A stretch of DNA of 64,000 bases from JAPKYZ01 sp033763835 (lineage in GTDB: Bacteria; Acidobacteriota; Terriglobia; Bryobacterales; Bryobacteraceae). The stretch is from positions 1-64,000 of the forward strand of contig JANRJS010000028.1 in NCBI GenBank assembly GCA_033763835.1. The letters run 5' to 3'. Position numbers and translations under genes: made by a program. Below the pieces are notes generated by a model. The model made no database searches and was not told where the DNA came from. It worked only from the letters and a program-made list of their open reading frames with translations. Below are positions 8,775-16,409 of this stretch, one piece after another. Position 1 is the first letter of the stretch. Every line of letters begins with the position of its first letter.

Positions 8775-9849
8775 CGCACTTTTCCCGCTGCTCTTGCTCG
8801 CCGCGTGCGGTGGCGGCGGACCGGAGCCCGAACGCATTCGCGTTTTGGGCGAGGCGCACATCGGCGCTCTGAACGCAATCTTGCGTCCGGAACCTTCGAA
8901 CCGGGTCGCCGAAGTCGCGAAGCTCCCCTTCGGCGAGAAGGTCGAGATCGTCGAGCGGCGACGTAGCTTTTACCGCGTGCGTTCGACGGCGGGCGCGATC
9001 GGTTGGCTCGACGGACGGCAGTTGATTACGGCGGGGCAGCTCTCGGCGATCGCCAAGCTGCGTGCGGATCACGCGAAAACGGTGCGTTTGGGCGAAGCGA
9101 CGGTCTATGAGGCTTTGAACTTGCACAACGAGCCCAACCGGTCTTCGCCGAGCATCGCTCAGATTCCCGAAAAAGGCTTAGTGGACGTTCTGCTCTATCA
9201 GGTCGCTCCGCGCGTTCCTTACCGCCAGCCTCCGCTCCTGGAAGAAGCGAGGCCCGCGCCGAAGAAGAAGCGCGAAAAGAAATCGAAGGACGAAGAAAAA
9301 GTGGAGCCTCCGCCCAAGCCGCCCGCACCGGAGCCTCCCGAAGATCTCGACGAGTTGTCCCGCACGCCGGCCCCGGAGATCGAAGGCGCGCCGGGTACCG
9401 AGCCGGTCAAAACCGACGATTGGACGCTGGTTCGGATGCGCGACGGCACGGTAGGCTGGGCGCTCTCGAGCCGCCTGGTCATGGCGATTCCCGACGATGT
9501 CGCGCAGTACTCGGAAGGCCACCGCATCATGGGCTATTGGGTAGTGGGCGAAGTGGACGACGAAGGCGTCAAGAAGAACCACTACCTGTGGGCGACGATG
9601 AGCCAAAAGAACCAACCGTTCCACTTCGACGGCTTTCGGGTGTTCATGTACTCGACGCGGAGGCACCGGTACGAGCAGGCGTACCGCGAGAAAAACATTC
9701 GCGGCTACTTCCCGCTCGAAGTCGTGCGTCCGGGCCGCAAGCCGGAGTATCTGGCCGAGTTTTCTGTGACGGCCGAGGACGATAAGAATCCGAAACGTAA
9801 ACGGACGTTCGCGTTTTTGGGCTATCGAGTCTTGCAGCTCGAACCTTAA
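8761..9849 (+). CDS. SH3-domain lipoprotein with charged proline/lysine linker
   Basis: 362 residues from ATG 8761, chosen because GAGGTG lies 11 bases upstream and the protein then begins with a clean lipoprotein signal (MSRRSALFPLLLLAACGGG, lipobox LAAC). A bacterial SH3-like segment follows (about 30-90: VEIVERRRSFYRVRSTAGAI, then GWLDGRQL), a second SH3-like part (about 95-220) is interrupted by a Pro/Lys/Glu-rich linker (about 160-200), and a beta-rich C-terminal domain ends the protein. SH3-type domains commonly bind peptidoglycan peptides. It overlaps manA by 14 bases. Function otherwise unknown. Confidence 0.8.
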   Translation: MSRRSALFPLLLLAACGGGGPEPERIRVLGEAHIGALNAILRPEPSNRVAEVAKLPFGEKVEIVERRRSFYRVRSTAGAIGWLDGRQLITAGQLSAIAKLRADHAKTVRLGEATVYEALNLHNEPNRSSPSIAQIPEKGLVDVLLYQVAPRVPYRQPPLLEEARPAPKKKREKKSKDEEKVEPPPKPPAPEPPEDLDELSRTPAPEIEGAPGTEPVKTDDWTLVRMRDGTVGWALSSRLVMAIPDDVAQYSEGHRIMGYWVVGEVDDEGVKKNHYLWATMSQKNQPFHFDGFRVFMYSTRRHRYEQAYREKNIRGYFPLEVVRPGRKPEYLAEFSVTAEDDKNPKRKRTFAFLGYRVLQLEP

Positions 9850-10247
9850 CAGACGAGCGTGCGCACGTGCCCGGCCCGCCCGTAGGAGAGCAACTTTTCG
9901 TCGCGAGTGACGAGCGTCATTCCCATCTCGCGCGCCGTCGCGACCAGCATACGGTCCGCCGGATCTCGATGGAGCTCGCCGGGGAGGAACGAGGATTGGA
10001 GCGCGATCCGCGGGGTCAAGAGGGCGAGTTGGAACTTCGCGAACATCTCGGCGATGTATTTTTCCATGGGCAGGTGCAGTTCGATTCTTCTGAGCGCCGC
10101 GAGTAAACCAATCTCCCAGGCGGTGATGGGAGACAGAAAAACCTCTAGCGAGGTTTGCGCATTCGCGATCCGGTTTCGGGCCGGTTCGGCGAGCAAGCTT
10201 TCGCTTTCGGCGATCCAGATGGCCGCGCAAGTGTCGAGCAGAAGCAC
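9846..10247 (-). CDS. vapC: VapC-type PIN-domain toxin
   Basis: 133 residues, GTG start at 10247. PIN ribonuclease signatures: LLLDTCAAIW (first Asp), ITAWEIGLL (Glu), HRDPADRMLVATA (Asp pair) and LVTRDEKL (last Asp). In type II toxin-antitoxin systems such proteins cleave RNA and are neutralised by the antitoxin encoded just upstream, here 4 bases away. It converges on the SH3 lipoprotein gene with a 4-base overlap. No obvious inactivation. Confidence 0.9.
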   Translation of the reverse strand: MLLLDTCAAIWIAESESLLAEPARNRIANAQTSLEVFLSPITAWEIGLLAALRRIELHLPMEKYIAEMFAKFQLALLTPRIALQSSFLPGELHRDPADRMLVATAREMGMTLVTRDEKLLSYGRAGHVRTLVC

Positions 10248-10251
10248 CCGT

Positions 10252-10500
10252 TCAATCTTTCAAAGCTTCCCAATCTTCGTCGGTCGGTGCCGTCAAGTCG
10301 CCATGAATCGTCACCGCGCCCTTCAAGAAACCGAAGATCGGCAGCTTCTCGCCGTCCGGCTGGGCGACCTTCACCAGTGGTTTGCCCCGCTTGGTGACAA
10401 TCAACTCGCCGCGCTTGCCGGAATGGATCTCCTCCATCAAAGCGAGACAATGCGCCTTGAACTCCGTCACGCCGATGGTTGTTGCCGTCGAATCCTTCAT
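10252..10500 (-). CDS. Phd/YefM-type antitoxin
   Basis: 82 residues from ATG 10500 (MKDSTATTIGVTEFKAHCLA). The N-terminal part resembles the Phd/YefM DNA-binding fold (TTIGVTEFKAHCLALMEEI, GELIVTKRGKPLVKV); the C-terminal GDLTAPTDEDWEALKD is the expected toxin-wrapping tail. The frame is open further upstream, but those residues show no family similarity. It precedes the PIN toxin on the same strand, and antitoxins of this family usually repress their own promoter; the 114-base gap to the divergent cysteine synthase would hold that promoter. Confidence 0.88.
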   Translation of the reverse strand: MKDSTATTIGVTEFKAHCLALMEEIHSGKRGELIVTKRGKPLVKVAQPDGEKLPIFGFLKGAVTIHGDLTAPTDEDWEALKD

Positions 10501-10614
10501 AATGACCAGTATAGCTGACCACATTTCGCCGCATCCCGGCACTCAGTGGCGGCATCTACCGACTATCTCCCCTTTGTTGACAGGATTTAGGGAGATTGCC
10601 ATACTGAAGACACT

Positions 10615-11565
10615 ATGCAACCGGCAGCCCGCTTGTTTTCATCGCCTTACAAGCGTGGGCGCACGCTTCTCGAGACCATCGGCAATACGCCGCTAATCCA
10701 GATCGAGACACTGACGCAAGACCTTCCCGGCATCGAAATCCACGCGAAAGCCGAGTTCATGAATCCCGGCGGAAGCGTTAAGGATCGCGCCGGCCTCAAC
10801 ATGATTCTCGACGGCGAGCGCACGGGTCGGCTGACACGCGAGCGAATTATCCTCGACGCCACCAGCGGCAATACCGGGATCGCGTACGCGATGATCGGCG
10901 CCTCGCGCGGATACAAGGTCCGATTGTGCCTGCCCGAGAACGCCTCGCGCGAGCGCAAGTCGATGTTGCGAGCCTTCGGCGCGGACTTGATCTTAACCCC
11001 CTCCGACGAGGGTTCCGACGGTGCGATCCGAAAGTGCCGCGCGGTATACGAAGAAAACCCGGACGCGTACTTCTACCCGGATCAGTACAACAACCCGGCC
11101 AATTGGCGCGCGCATTTCGAGACCACGGCGGTCGAGATCATGAATCAGACGGGCGGACGGATCACGCACTTTATCGCGTGCATGGGCACTAGCGGAACGT
11201 TCGTCGGCACCAGCCGCCGTCTGAAGCGCGACGTACCCGGAGTCGAGTGCATCTCGGCGCAGCCGTCGTCGAGTTTCCATGGCCTTGAGGGTCTGAAGCA
11301 CATGCCGACGGCGATCGTGCCCGGAATCTACGACGACAAGTTGGCGAGCGATAACTTTTGGCTTGAAACGGAAGACGCTTATGAGATGACCAAGCGCGTG
11401 GCCCGCAACGAAGGTCTCCTGGTCGGCATTTCGGCGGGCGCGAATCTGGTGGCGGCGCGAATGCTCGCCGAGCGGTTGCATGCCGAAAAGCGCGAAGCGG
11501 TGATCGTGACCATGCTTTGCGACGGAGCGGCGAAGTACCTGAGCGAAGCGTTCTGGGATGACTAA
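10615..11565 (+). CDS. cysM: Cysteine synthase family protein (CysM-like)
   Basis: 316 residues. PLP beta-replacement enzyme: K56 in NPGGSVKDRAG, phosphate loop GTSGTFVGTSR and TSGNTG substrate loop. It joins an activated serine with a sulfur donor to make cysteine. Immediate neighbours are a JAMM protease, a MoaD/ThiS-like carrier and an E1-like activator. That is the same cast as the Mycobacterium CysM-Mec-CysO-MoeZ pathway, in which the carrier's thiocarboxylate, not free sulfide, supplies sulfur. That the enzyme is carrier-dependent is inferred from this context. GAAGA upstream of the ATG is a weak ribosome site. Confidence 0.88.
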   Translation: MQPAARLFSSPYKRGRTLLETIGNTPLIQIETLTQDLPGIEIHAKAEFMNPGGSVKDRAGLNMILDGERTGRLTRERIILDATSGNTGIAYAMIGASRGYKVRLCLPENASRERKSMLRAFGADLILTPSDEGSDGAIRKCRAVYEENPDAYFYPDQYNNPANWRAHFETTAVEIMNQTGGRITHFIACMGTSGTFVGTSRRLKRDVPGVECISAQPSSSFHGLEGLKHMPTAIVPGIYDDKLASDNFWLETEDAYEMTKRVARNEGLLVGISAGANLVAARMLAERLHAEKREAVIVTMLCDGAAKYLSEAFWDD

Positions 11566-11600
11566 GCGAGCCGGGCGAGCGTTGCGATAATGACCCCAGA

Positions 11601-12014
11601 ATGATCGACATTCACGCGGCCGCTTGGGCCGCCATGGTGGCGCACGCCCAAGGAGCGTATCCAAAGGAGTGTTGCGGAATGATGGTGGGATCTAACGGCA
11701 CAGTGTTGGAAGCGATTCCCGCCCCCAACGTCTATCGGGGCGATCAATCGGACCGCTTCGAAATTTCGCCGGACGATATTCTGCGCGCGCAGCGAACGGC
11801 CCAGGATTCGGGCCGCGAATTGATCGGTTTTTTTCATTCGCACCCGGACACGGGCGCGTATTTTTCGGCCACGGACTTGAGTAACGCATCTCCGTGGCAC
11901 TCGCATGTCGTGATGTCGATCGTTAAGGGCGAGGTGGTGGACGCGAAGTGTTTCCGCGTCGATCTCGACCTCACCGAAAGTACCGAAGAGGAACTGAAAT
12001 GGCCAAAATCCTGA
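11601..12014 (+). CDS. mec: JAMM/MPN+ metalloprotease (Mec-like)
   Basis: 137 residues with the complete JAMM motif: E23 in KECCGMM, H79-S-H81 followed by seven residues, S89 and D92 (HSHPDTGAYFSATD). In the mycobacterial pathway the homologue cuts the carrier-cysteine adduct to free cysteine; related proteases in other clusters trim extra residues after the Gly-Gly of the carrier. Both jobs are possible here because the adjacent carrier ends Gly-Gly-Arg. The 3' end overlaps the carrier gene by 16 bases. Confidence 0.9.
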   Translation: MIDIHAAAWAAMVAHAQGAYPKECCGMMVGSNGTVLEAIPAPNVYRGDQSDRFEISPDDILRAQRTAQDSGRELIGFFHSHPDTGAYFSATDLSNASPWHSHVVMSIVKGEVVDAKCFRVDLDLTESTEEELKWPKS

Positions 12015-12277
12015 TTCCCACGCCGCTACGGCAATTCACCGGCGGTGCGGACCAAGTGGAAGTCGCCGGCGGCACGGTGGGCGAGGTGCTGACCTCGCTG
12101 ACCACTACCCTGCATCCGGCGCTTCGGAACAACCTGTATACCGCCGAGGGCAAACTGCGAAGCTTCGTCAACGTGTACGTGAACGAGGACGACATCCGGT
12201 ATTCGCAAAAAGACGCGACGCCGGTGAAGGACTCGGATACGATCTCGATCGTCCCCAGCATTGCCGGAGGCCGTTAG
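11999..12277 (+). CDS. cysO: MoaD/ThiS-like sulfur carrier protein (CysO-like) ending Gly-Gly-Arg
   Basis: 92 residues from ATG 11999. Beta-grasp protein: MAKILIPTPLRQFTGG, a central VNVYVNEDDIRY strand and the C-terminus DTISIVPSIAGGR. The family is activated at a C-terminal Gly-Gly by adenylation and then sulfurated to a thiocarboxylate. Here the codons GGA GGC CGT TAG place one Arg after the Gly pair, so a trimming step may be needed before activation. It sits between the JAMM protease (16-base overlap) and the E1-like activator, whose GTG follows its stop directly. Confidence 0.9.
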   Translation: MAKILIPTPLRQFTGGADQVEVAGGTVGEVLTSLTTTLHPALRNNLYTAEGKLRSFVNVYVNEDDIRYSQKDATPVKDSDTISIVPSIAGGR

Positions 12278-13426
12278 GTGGCGGCGACGCTCTCGAACGA
12301 AGAAATTCGCCGGTACTCGCGCCACCTGATCCTGCCCGAAGTGGGCATGGACGGTCAGCTCAAGCTGAAAGAGGCGAAGGTACTCTTGGTCGGTACCGGC
12401 GGGCTTGGCTCGCCAATGGCGCTTTATCTGGCGGCGGCGGGCGTGGGCACGCTCGGGCTGGTCGATTTCGACGTCGTCGACGAGTCGAACCTGCAACGCC
12501 AGGTAATTCACGGCACCGGCGACGTAGGTCGGAAGAAAATCGACTCGGCGGAAGCGACGCTCAAAGACATCAATCCGAATGTTGTAGTCGTTCGGCACGA
12601 AGTGGCGCTGAATAGCGAGAACGCCCTCGAAATCCTTCGCGACTACGACGTCGTCGCCGACGGTACCGATAACTTCCCCACCCGCTATCTGGTCAACGAC
12701 GCCTGCGTGCTTCTCAAAAAGCCGAACGTCTACGGATCGATCTTCCGGTTCGAGGGCCAAGCCAGCGTTTTCGCGATGGAGGACGGCCCTTGTTACCGTT
12801 GCCTCTATCCCGAGCCGCCTCCTCCCGGTCTGGTCCCCAGTTGCGCGGAAGGCGGCGTGCTCGGCATCCTCCCCGGCGTGGTTGGCCTGATTCAAGCCAC
12901 CGAAGTCGTGAAACTGATCCTCGGCAAGGGCGAGACGTTGAAGGGCCGCTTGGTGCTCTACGACGCGTTGAACATGAAGTTCCGCGAGTTAAAGCTGCGC
13001 AAGAATCCGGAGTGCCCGGTCTGCGGCGACCATCCCACCGTAACGGCGCTAATCGACTACCAGGAGTTTTGCGGCATTCCTGCGCAAGCGCCCGAACCGG
13101 TCGCGAACAATATGGAAATCGAGCCGCGCGAAGTGAAAGCGAAGCTCGACCGGGGCGACCAGTTCGTCTTTATCGACGTCCGCGAGCCGCACGAAGTGCA
13201 GATTGCGACGACCGGCTACGCGATGCTCATTCCCCTTGGCGACGTCGGAAAGCGCTTGAACGAACTCAATCCTAGCGACGAGATCGTCGTGCATTGCAAG
13301 AGCGGAGTCCGTTCCGGCAAGGCGGTAGACTTGCTGCGTCAATCCGGGTTCAAGAACGTTCGCAACATGAAGGGCGGCATTCTCGCGTGGTCGGATCAGG
13401 TTGACCCGAAAGTCGCGAAGTATTGA
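12278..13426 (+). CDS. moeZ: E1-like carrier-activating adenylyltransferase with C-terminal rhodanese domain (MoeZ type)
   Basis: 382 residues, GTG start directly after the carrier stop. ThiF/MoeB domain with nucleotide loop GTGGLGSP (39-46), FDVVDESNLQRQV, zinc cysteines C172/C175 (CYRC) and C246/C249 (CPVC), and a conserved Cys in SCAEGG (189). The C-terminal rhodanese domain (about 282-380) carries its active Cys C340 in VVHCKSGVRSGKA. Such proteins adenylate the carrier's C-terminus and then replace AMP with sulfur from the rhodanese persulfide. It completes the four-gene cysteine module; it may also serve molybdopterin or tRNA thiolation carriers. Confidence 0.93.
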   Translation: MAATLSNEEIRRYSRHLILPEVGMDGQLKLKEAKVLLVGTGGLGSPMALYLAAAGVGTLGLVDFDVVDESNLQRQVIHGTGDVGRKKIDSAEATLKDINPNVVVVRHEVALNSENALEILRDYDVVADGTDNFPTRYLVNDACVLLKKPNVYGSIFRFEGQASVFAMEDGPCYRCLYPEPPPPGLVPSCAEGGVLGILPGVVGLIQATEVVKLILGKGETLKGRLVLYDALNMKFRELKLRKNPECPVCGDHPTVTALIDYQEFCGIPAQAPEPVANNMEIEPREVKAKLDRGDQFVFIDVREPHEVQIATTGYAMLIPLGDVGKRLNELNPSDEIVVHCKSGVRSGKAVDLLRQSGFKNVRNMKGGILAWSDQVDPKVAKY

Positions 13427-13531
13427 GCCGGAATGAGGCGGACTTTCGATCCCAGGACAGGTTGCTCGATTTCGCGAAGCAACTGCATTGGTAATGTTGC
13501 GAAGTACTTACGAATGCAATCGGTTGGGTAG

Positions 13532-13855
13532 GTTGGGCTGCGAGTCCACTTACAAGTAGTTCCCACACGGCTACGCCCGCCTGACGTTACGGTTTGCTCA
13601 GATCGCCCACGAGGCCGCTACGTCGTTGAGGCTCCGCAGTTATGTGTTCACGTGTTAGCGGGGAGAAAGAGCCGCATCGAGACGCGAATCGACGAGTACC
13701 TGGAAATGGGCGTCCCTTACGTCTGGCTGCTCGATCCCGAAGCGAAGCGCGGTTGGGAATACACCCGGGAAGGTTGGATTGAAGCTCCAGACGGCATCAT
13801 GCGCACCGCCAACCCCGAACTCGCCATGCCTCTATCCGAGGCATTCGCCGACTAA
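13532..13855 (+). pseudogene. Decayed Uma2-family (DUF820) nuclease fragment
   Basis: The frame ending at 13855 reads PTRLRPPDVTV, then GRYVVEAPQLCVHVLAGR, then RIDEYLEMGVPYVWLLDP and PELAMPLSEAFAD. That is the C-terminal two thirds of a Uma2 PD-(D/E)XK-like endonuclease. An in-frame stop at 13529-13531 cuts off the N-terminal part, and the residue where the family has its catalytic Glu (usually IEVLSP) is His (VHVLAG). A GTG at 13652 could start a 67-residue remnant. Upstream to 13427 I see no recognisable coding sequence. It overlaps the convergent oxidoreductase by 4 bases. Confidence 0.75.
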
Positions 13856-14982
13856 GCGCCCTTCAACAACTCGTCCCAGGTGACTTCGCGGCGCTTCTCC
13901 ATCGCCAGCCGGCCGAGCAGCGCCGTGAACGTCGCATTGCAAGCGTCCTCGGCCATCGAGTATGGCTTGCGCGCGATCACATGTTCGACAAACTTTTCGA
14001 CGGCGTCGTTCGTGATCTCGCGCTTTGAATCGACACGCACCCAATCGCGCTTACCCGCCGTGAAGTGTGAGAAGTAATTCCGCGTAGTTTCGAGCGCGCC
14101 CTTCGTCCCGATGAACTGCTCCTTCACGTCCCAGTAGGGGGTGGGCGGCAGTTGCGTACCCATCAGCCAACCCTTCAGCCCGCCCGGATATTCGTAGGTG
14201 ACGTTCGCGTGGTCGGTGTTATCGCCGATCTTGCGCGCGCGGCGGCCGCCGTCGCCGATCGCCTTCACCGGGTGCGCCAAGGCGAACCAGTTCAACACGT
14301 CGAGACCGTGGCAATCCTGCTCGACGATGAAATCGCCCGATAGTTCTTTCAATTGATGCCAGTAGCGGACCTTCATCAAGTCCGTCGAATAGTCGGGCGG
14401 AGTGGTGGGTGCGGCGAACGCGTTGCCGCCCCAAATCCAGTAGCTAATCATTAGATTCAGGTCGCCGAGCGTGCCGTCGCGCAGCATCTTTTCGGCGGCC
14501 AGATACTCGGGCGAAAAGCGCTGCTGGAAACCGAAGAACACGACGCGATCCTTGGGCATCGCCTTAGCCGCCGCCAGGAGCCGCTTGACGCCCGCCACGT
14601 CCGCGCCCGCCGGTTTCTCGCAGTAGATATGCTTCCCCGCGCGAGCGGCGGCCTCGAAATGCTCGGGGTGCGCGAACACGGGAGTCGCGATCAGCACCGC
14701 GTCGATCCCCGGCTGCGCCAGCAGTTCCCGGTAATCCTTGTAGCTCTTCGCGCCCGCCGCTTCCGGAATCTGCGTCTTCGCTTGATCGAGGCGATCCGGG
14801 AAAATATCGCAGATCGCGGCGAGTTTCACCTGCGGCTGCTTGCCGAACAACCCGCCGACGTAGCGCCCGCGCCCGCCCATGCCAATGGCGCCCATCTCGA
14901 TCGACGAATTGGCCTGCGAACCGAACGCGGTTTGCGAGGAGACGATCAGCAGCCCGGATTTCAACGCTTCTCTGCGCTTCAT
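13852..14982 (-). CDS. Gfo/Idh/MocA family oxidoreductase, exported
   Basis: 376 residues with an N-terminal signal (MKRREALKSGLLIVSSQTAF). Rossmann part: EMGAIGMGGRGRYVGG, IDAVLIATPVFAH and the family EKP in KHIYCEKPAG. The C-terminal half contains DFIVEQDCHGLDVLNW, the usual position of the catalytic Asp/His. It is a paralogue of the oxidoreductase at 3421-4764 but with a different leader and no partner isomerase. It follows the membrane kinase's strand, 12 bases upstream of that gene's end. Substrate unknown. Confidence 0.9.
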   Translation of the reverse strand: MKRREALKSGLLIVSSQTAFGSQANSSIEMGAIGMGGRGRYVGGLFGKQPQVKLAAICDIFPDRLDQAKTQIPEAAGAKSYKDYRELLAQPGIDAVLIATPVFAHPEHFEAAARAGKHIYCEKPAGADVAGVKRLLAAAKAMPKDRVVFFGFQQRFSPEYLAAEKMLRDGTLGDLNLMISYWIWGGNAFAAPTTPPDYSTDLMKVRYWHQLKELSGDFIVEQDCHGLDVLNWFALAHPVKAIGDGGRRARKIGDNTDHANVTYEYPGGLKGWLMGTQLPPTPYWDVKEQFIGTKGALETTRNYFSHFTAGKRDWVRVDSKREITNDAVEKFVEHVIARKPYSMAEDACNATFTALLGRLAMEKRREVTWDELLKGA

Positions 14983-14994
14983 AATGGCCCGAGT

Positions 14995-16371
14995 TTATCG
15001 CAGCGGCAGAGTGACGAGCACCCGCGTGCCTTTGCCCGGCTCGCTCGAGATCGCTACTTCGCCGCCGTGTTCGCGCATCACTTGACGAGCGTTGAACATA
15101 CTCCAATTCCCGGACGCGACACGGCCGGCGGTCACTTCGAAACCGGGGTCGAAAATCGCGCTTAAGCGCGCTCCGTCGATGCCCCGGCCCGTGTCGTCGA
15201 TCGCCACTTCGATGCGGCCGTCGCGCGCGAGCGTACGGACATCCACGCGCCCACCCACATCGAGTGCGGCGATCGAGTTGTGGATCAGGTCGTAGAACAC
15301 GGCGCTAACCTGCTGCGCGTTCACCGTCACCGGCGGCAGCGGCGAAAGGTCGAGCGACAGTTCGGTCCCGGTTTTCACCTTGGAACGCAAGAGTTGCGTG
15401 ACGTCCACCAGAAGATCGTTGATTTGCGCAATCTGCAGGTCGGCCTGATCGAGGTTGGTGAAACGCGCCACGCGCGCGGCGATCTGTTCGAGGCGCCCCG
15501 CGGAATCCTGAATCGACTTGCGAAGTTCGGCCTGCAATTTGAGTAGGCGGGGCAACTGCTCGGGAGCGGCCGTGGCCTGACGGGAAGTTAGCAGCAGCAG
15601 CGTATCGACGGCGCTCTTCAGCGCCCCGATAGGCGTATTCAGTTCGTGACTGATGGCGGCCGCCAATCTCGCCATGGACGAAGCGCTCTCCGACAGAGCG
15701 AGCCGCGATTGTGCGTGACGCAGATCGCCCACGGCCTGCAGCGTTTGCAAATAGGATTGATAGGCGCGGTAACGTTCCGAATAGAGCACCGCCGAAAGCC
15801 CCGTCGCGAGCAAGGTCATCATCGCCATGAAGAGAAAATACTCGGGCTCCGCCACCGCCCCGGGGAGAAAGGTGCGCGACGCCAACTCCGTCGCCCCCCA
15901 ATAGATCGCGGCCACGGCCAGGCAATGCCCGAACGTCTCGAAGGGGCGCAGGGGCAACGCGACGAGAGTGATCAGGACGGCGAGCGCCATTTGCGATGGA
16001 ATGAAAGAATCGGCGGCCGGTTCGACCGCGCTCAAATAGAGCGACGAAAGGATGAGAAACGCCGCGGTGGCTTGCACCAAAAACATCGCCAAAGGGCGAG
16101 CGCGCGAGTAGGTCCAGGATAGGCGCGTCAAGAGATACTCGGCGAGCCCGATCCCGACGATGATGACGTCCGTCCAGATGCGGATCGGAGTGGACGCGGC
16201 TTGGGGGAACATCAGCCACCAGCCCACCATCAGGACGAAGGCGGCCCCGGCGGTAATGGCCGCGATAGCCCGCAACCCGTTGAAGCTTAGGCGCAAGATG
16301 TCCTGGCGGAACCCTTCGTCCCGCTCGGCTTCCATGGGCCACAGCAAACGCCGTAGCCATTCGAAACGCAT
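14995..16371 (-). CDS. Membrane sensor histidine kinase
   Basis: 458 residues. About six membrane segments fill residues 33-200, followed by a helical linker, a HisKA-like region with H242 in AAAISHELNTPIGAL, and an HATPase domain (N box FYDLIHNSIAALD, G1 DDTGRGID, C-terminal GKGTRVLVTLP). The G2 box, WSMFNARQVMREHGGEV, is atypical. The IGAL form of the H box resembles the kinase at 19564. No recognisable extracellular sensor domain, so it may sense a membrane-associated cue. It is divergent from the transporter-HEAT gene with only 38 bases between starts, which suggests joint control. No response regulator adjoins on its own strand. Confidence 0.9.
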   Translation of the reverse strand: MRFEWLRRLLWPMEAERDEGFRQDILRLSFNGLRAIAAITAGAAFVLMVGWWLMFPQAASTPIRIWTDVIIVGIGLAEYLLTRLSWTYSRARPLAMFLVQATAAFLILSSLYLSAVEPAADSFIPSQMALAVLITLVALPLRPFETFGHCLAVAAIYWGATELASRTFLPGAVAEPEYFLFMAMMTLLATGLSAVLYSERYRAYQSYLQTLQAVGDLRHAQSRLALSESASSMARLAAAISHELNTPIGALKSAVDTLLLLTSRQATAAPEQLPRLLKLQAELRKSIQDSAGRLEQIAARVARFTNLDQADLQIAQINDLLVDVTQLLRSKVKTGTELSLDLSPLPPVTVNAQQVSAVFYDLIHNSIAALDVGGRVDVRTLARDGRIEVAIDDTGRGIDGARLSAIFDPGFEVTAGRVASGNWSMFNARQVMREHGGEVAISSEPGKGTRVLVTLPLR

Positions 16372-16409
16372 AGCGACATGCTACACTCCTCGTGCGGTTT
16401 TGCCCTCTT

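Noticed and set aside
13427..13650. Searched for an intact Uma2 start, a tRNA, or a mobile-element end
   Set aside because: Only the decayed Uma2 frame is seen; there are no inverted repeats, direct repeats or other features that I can support.
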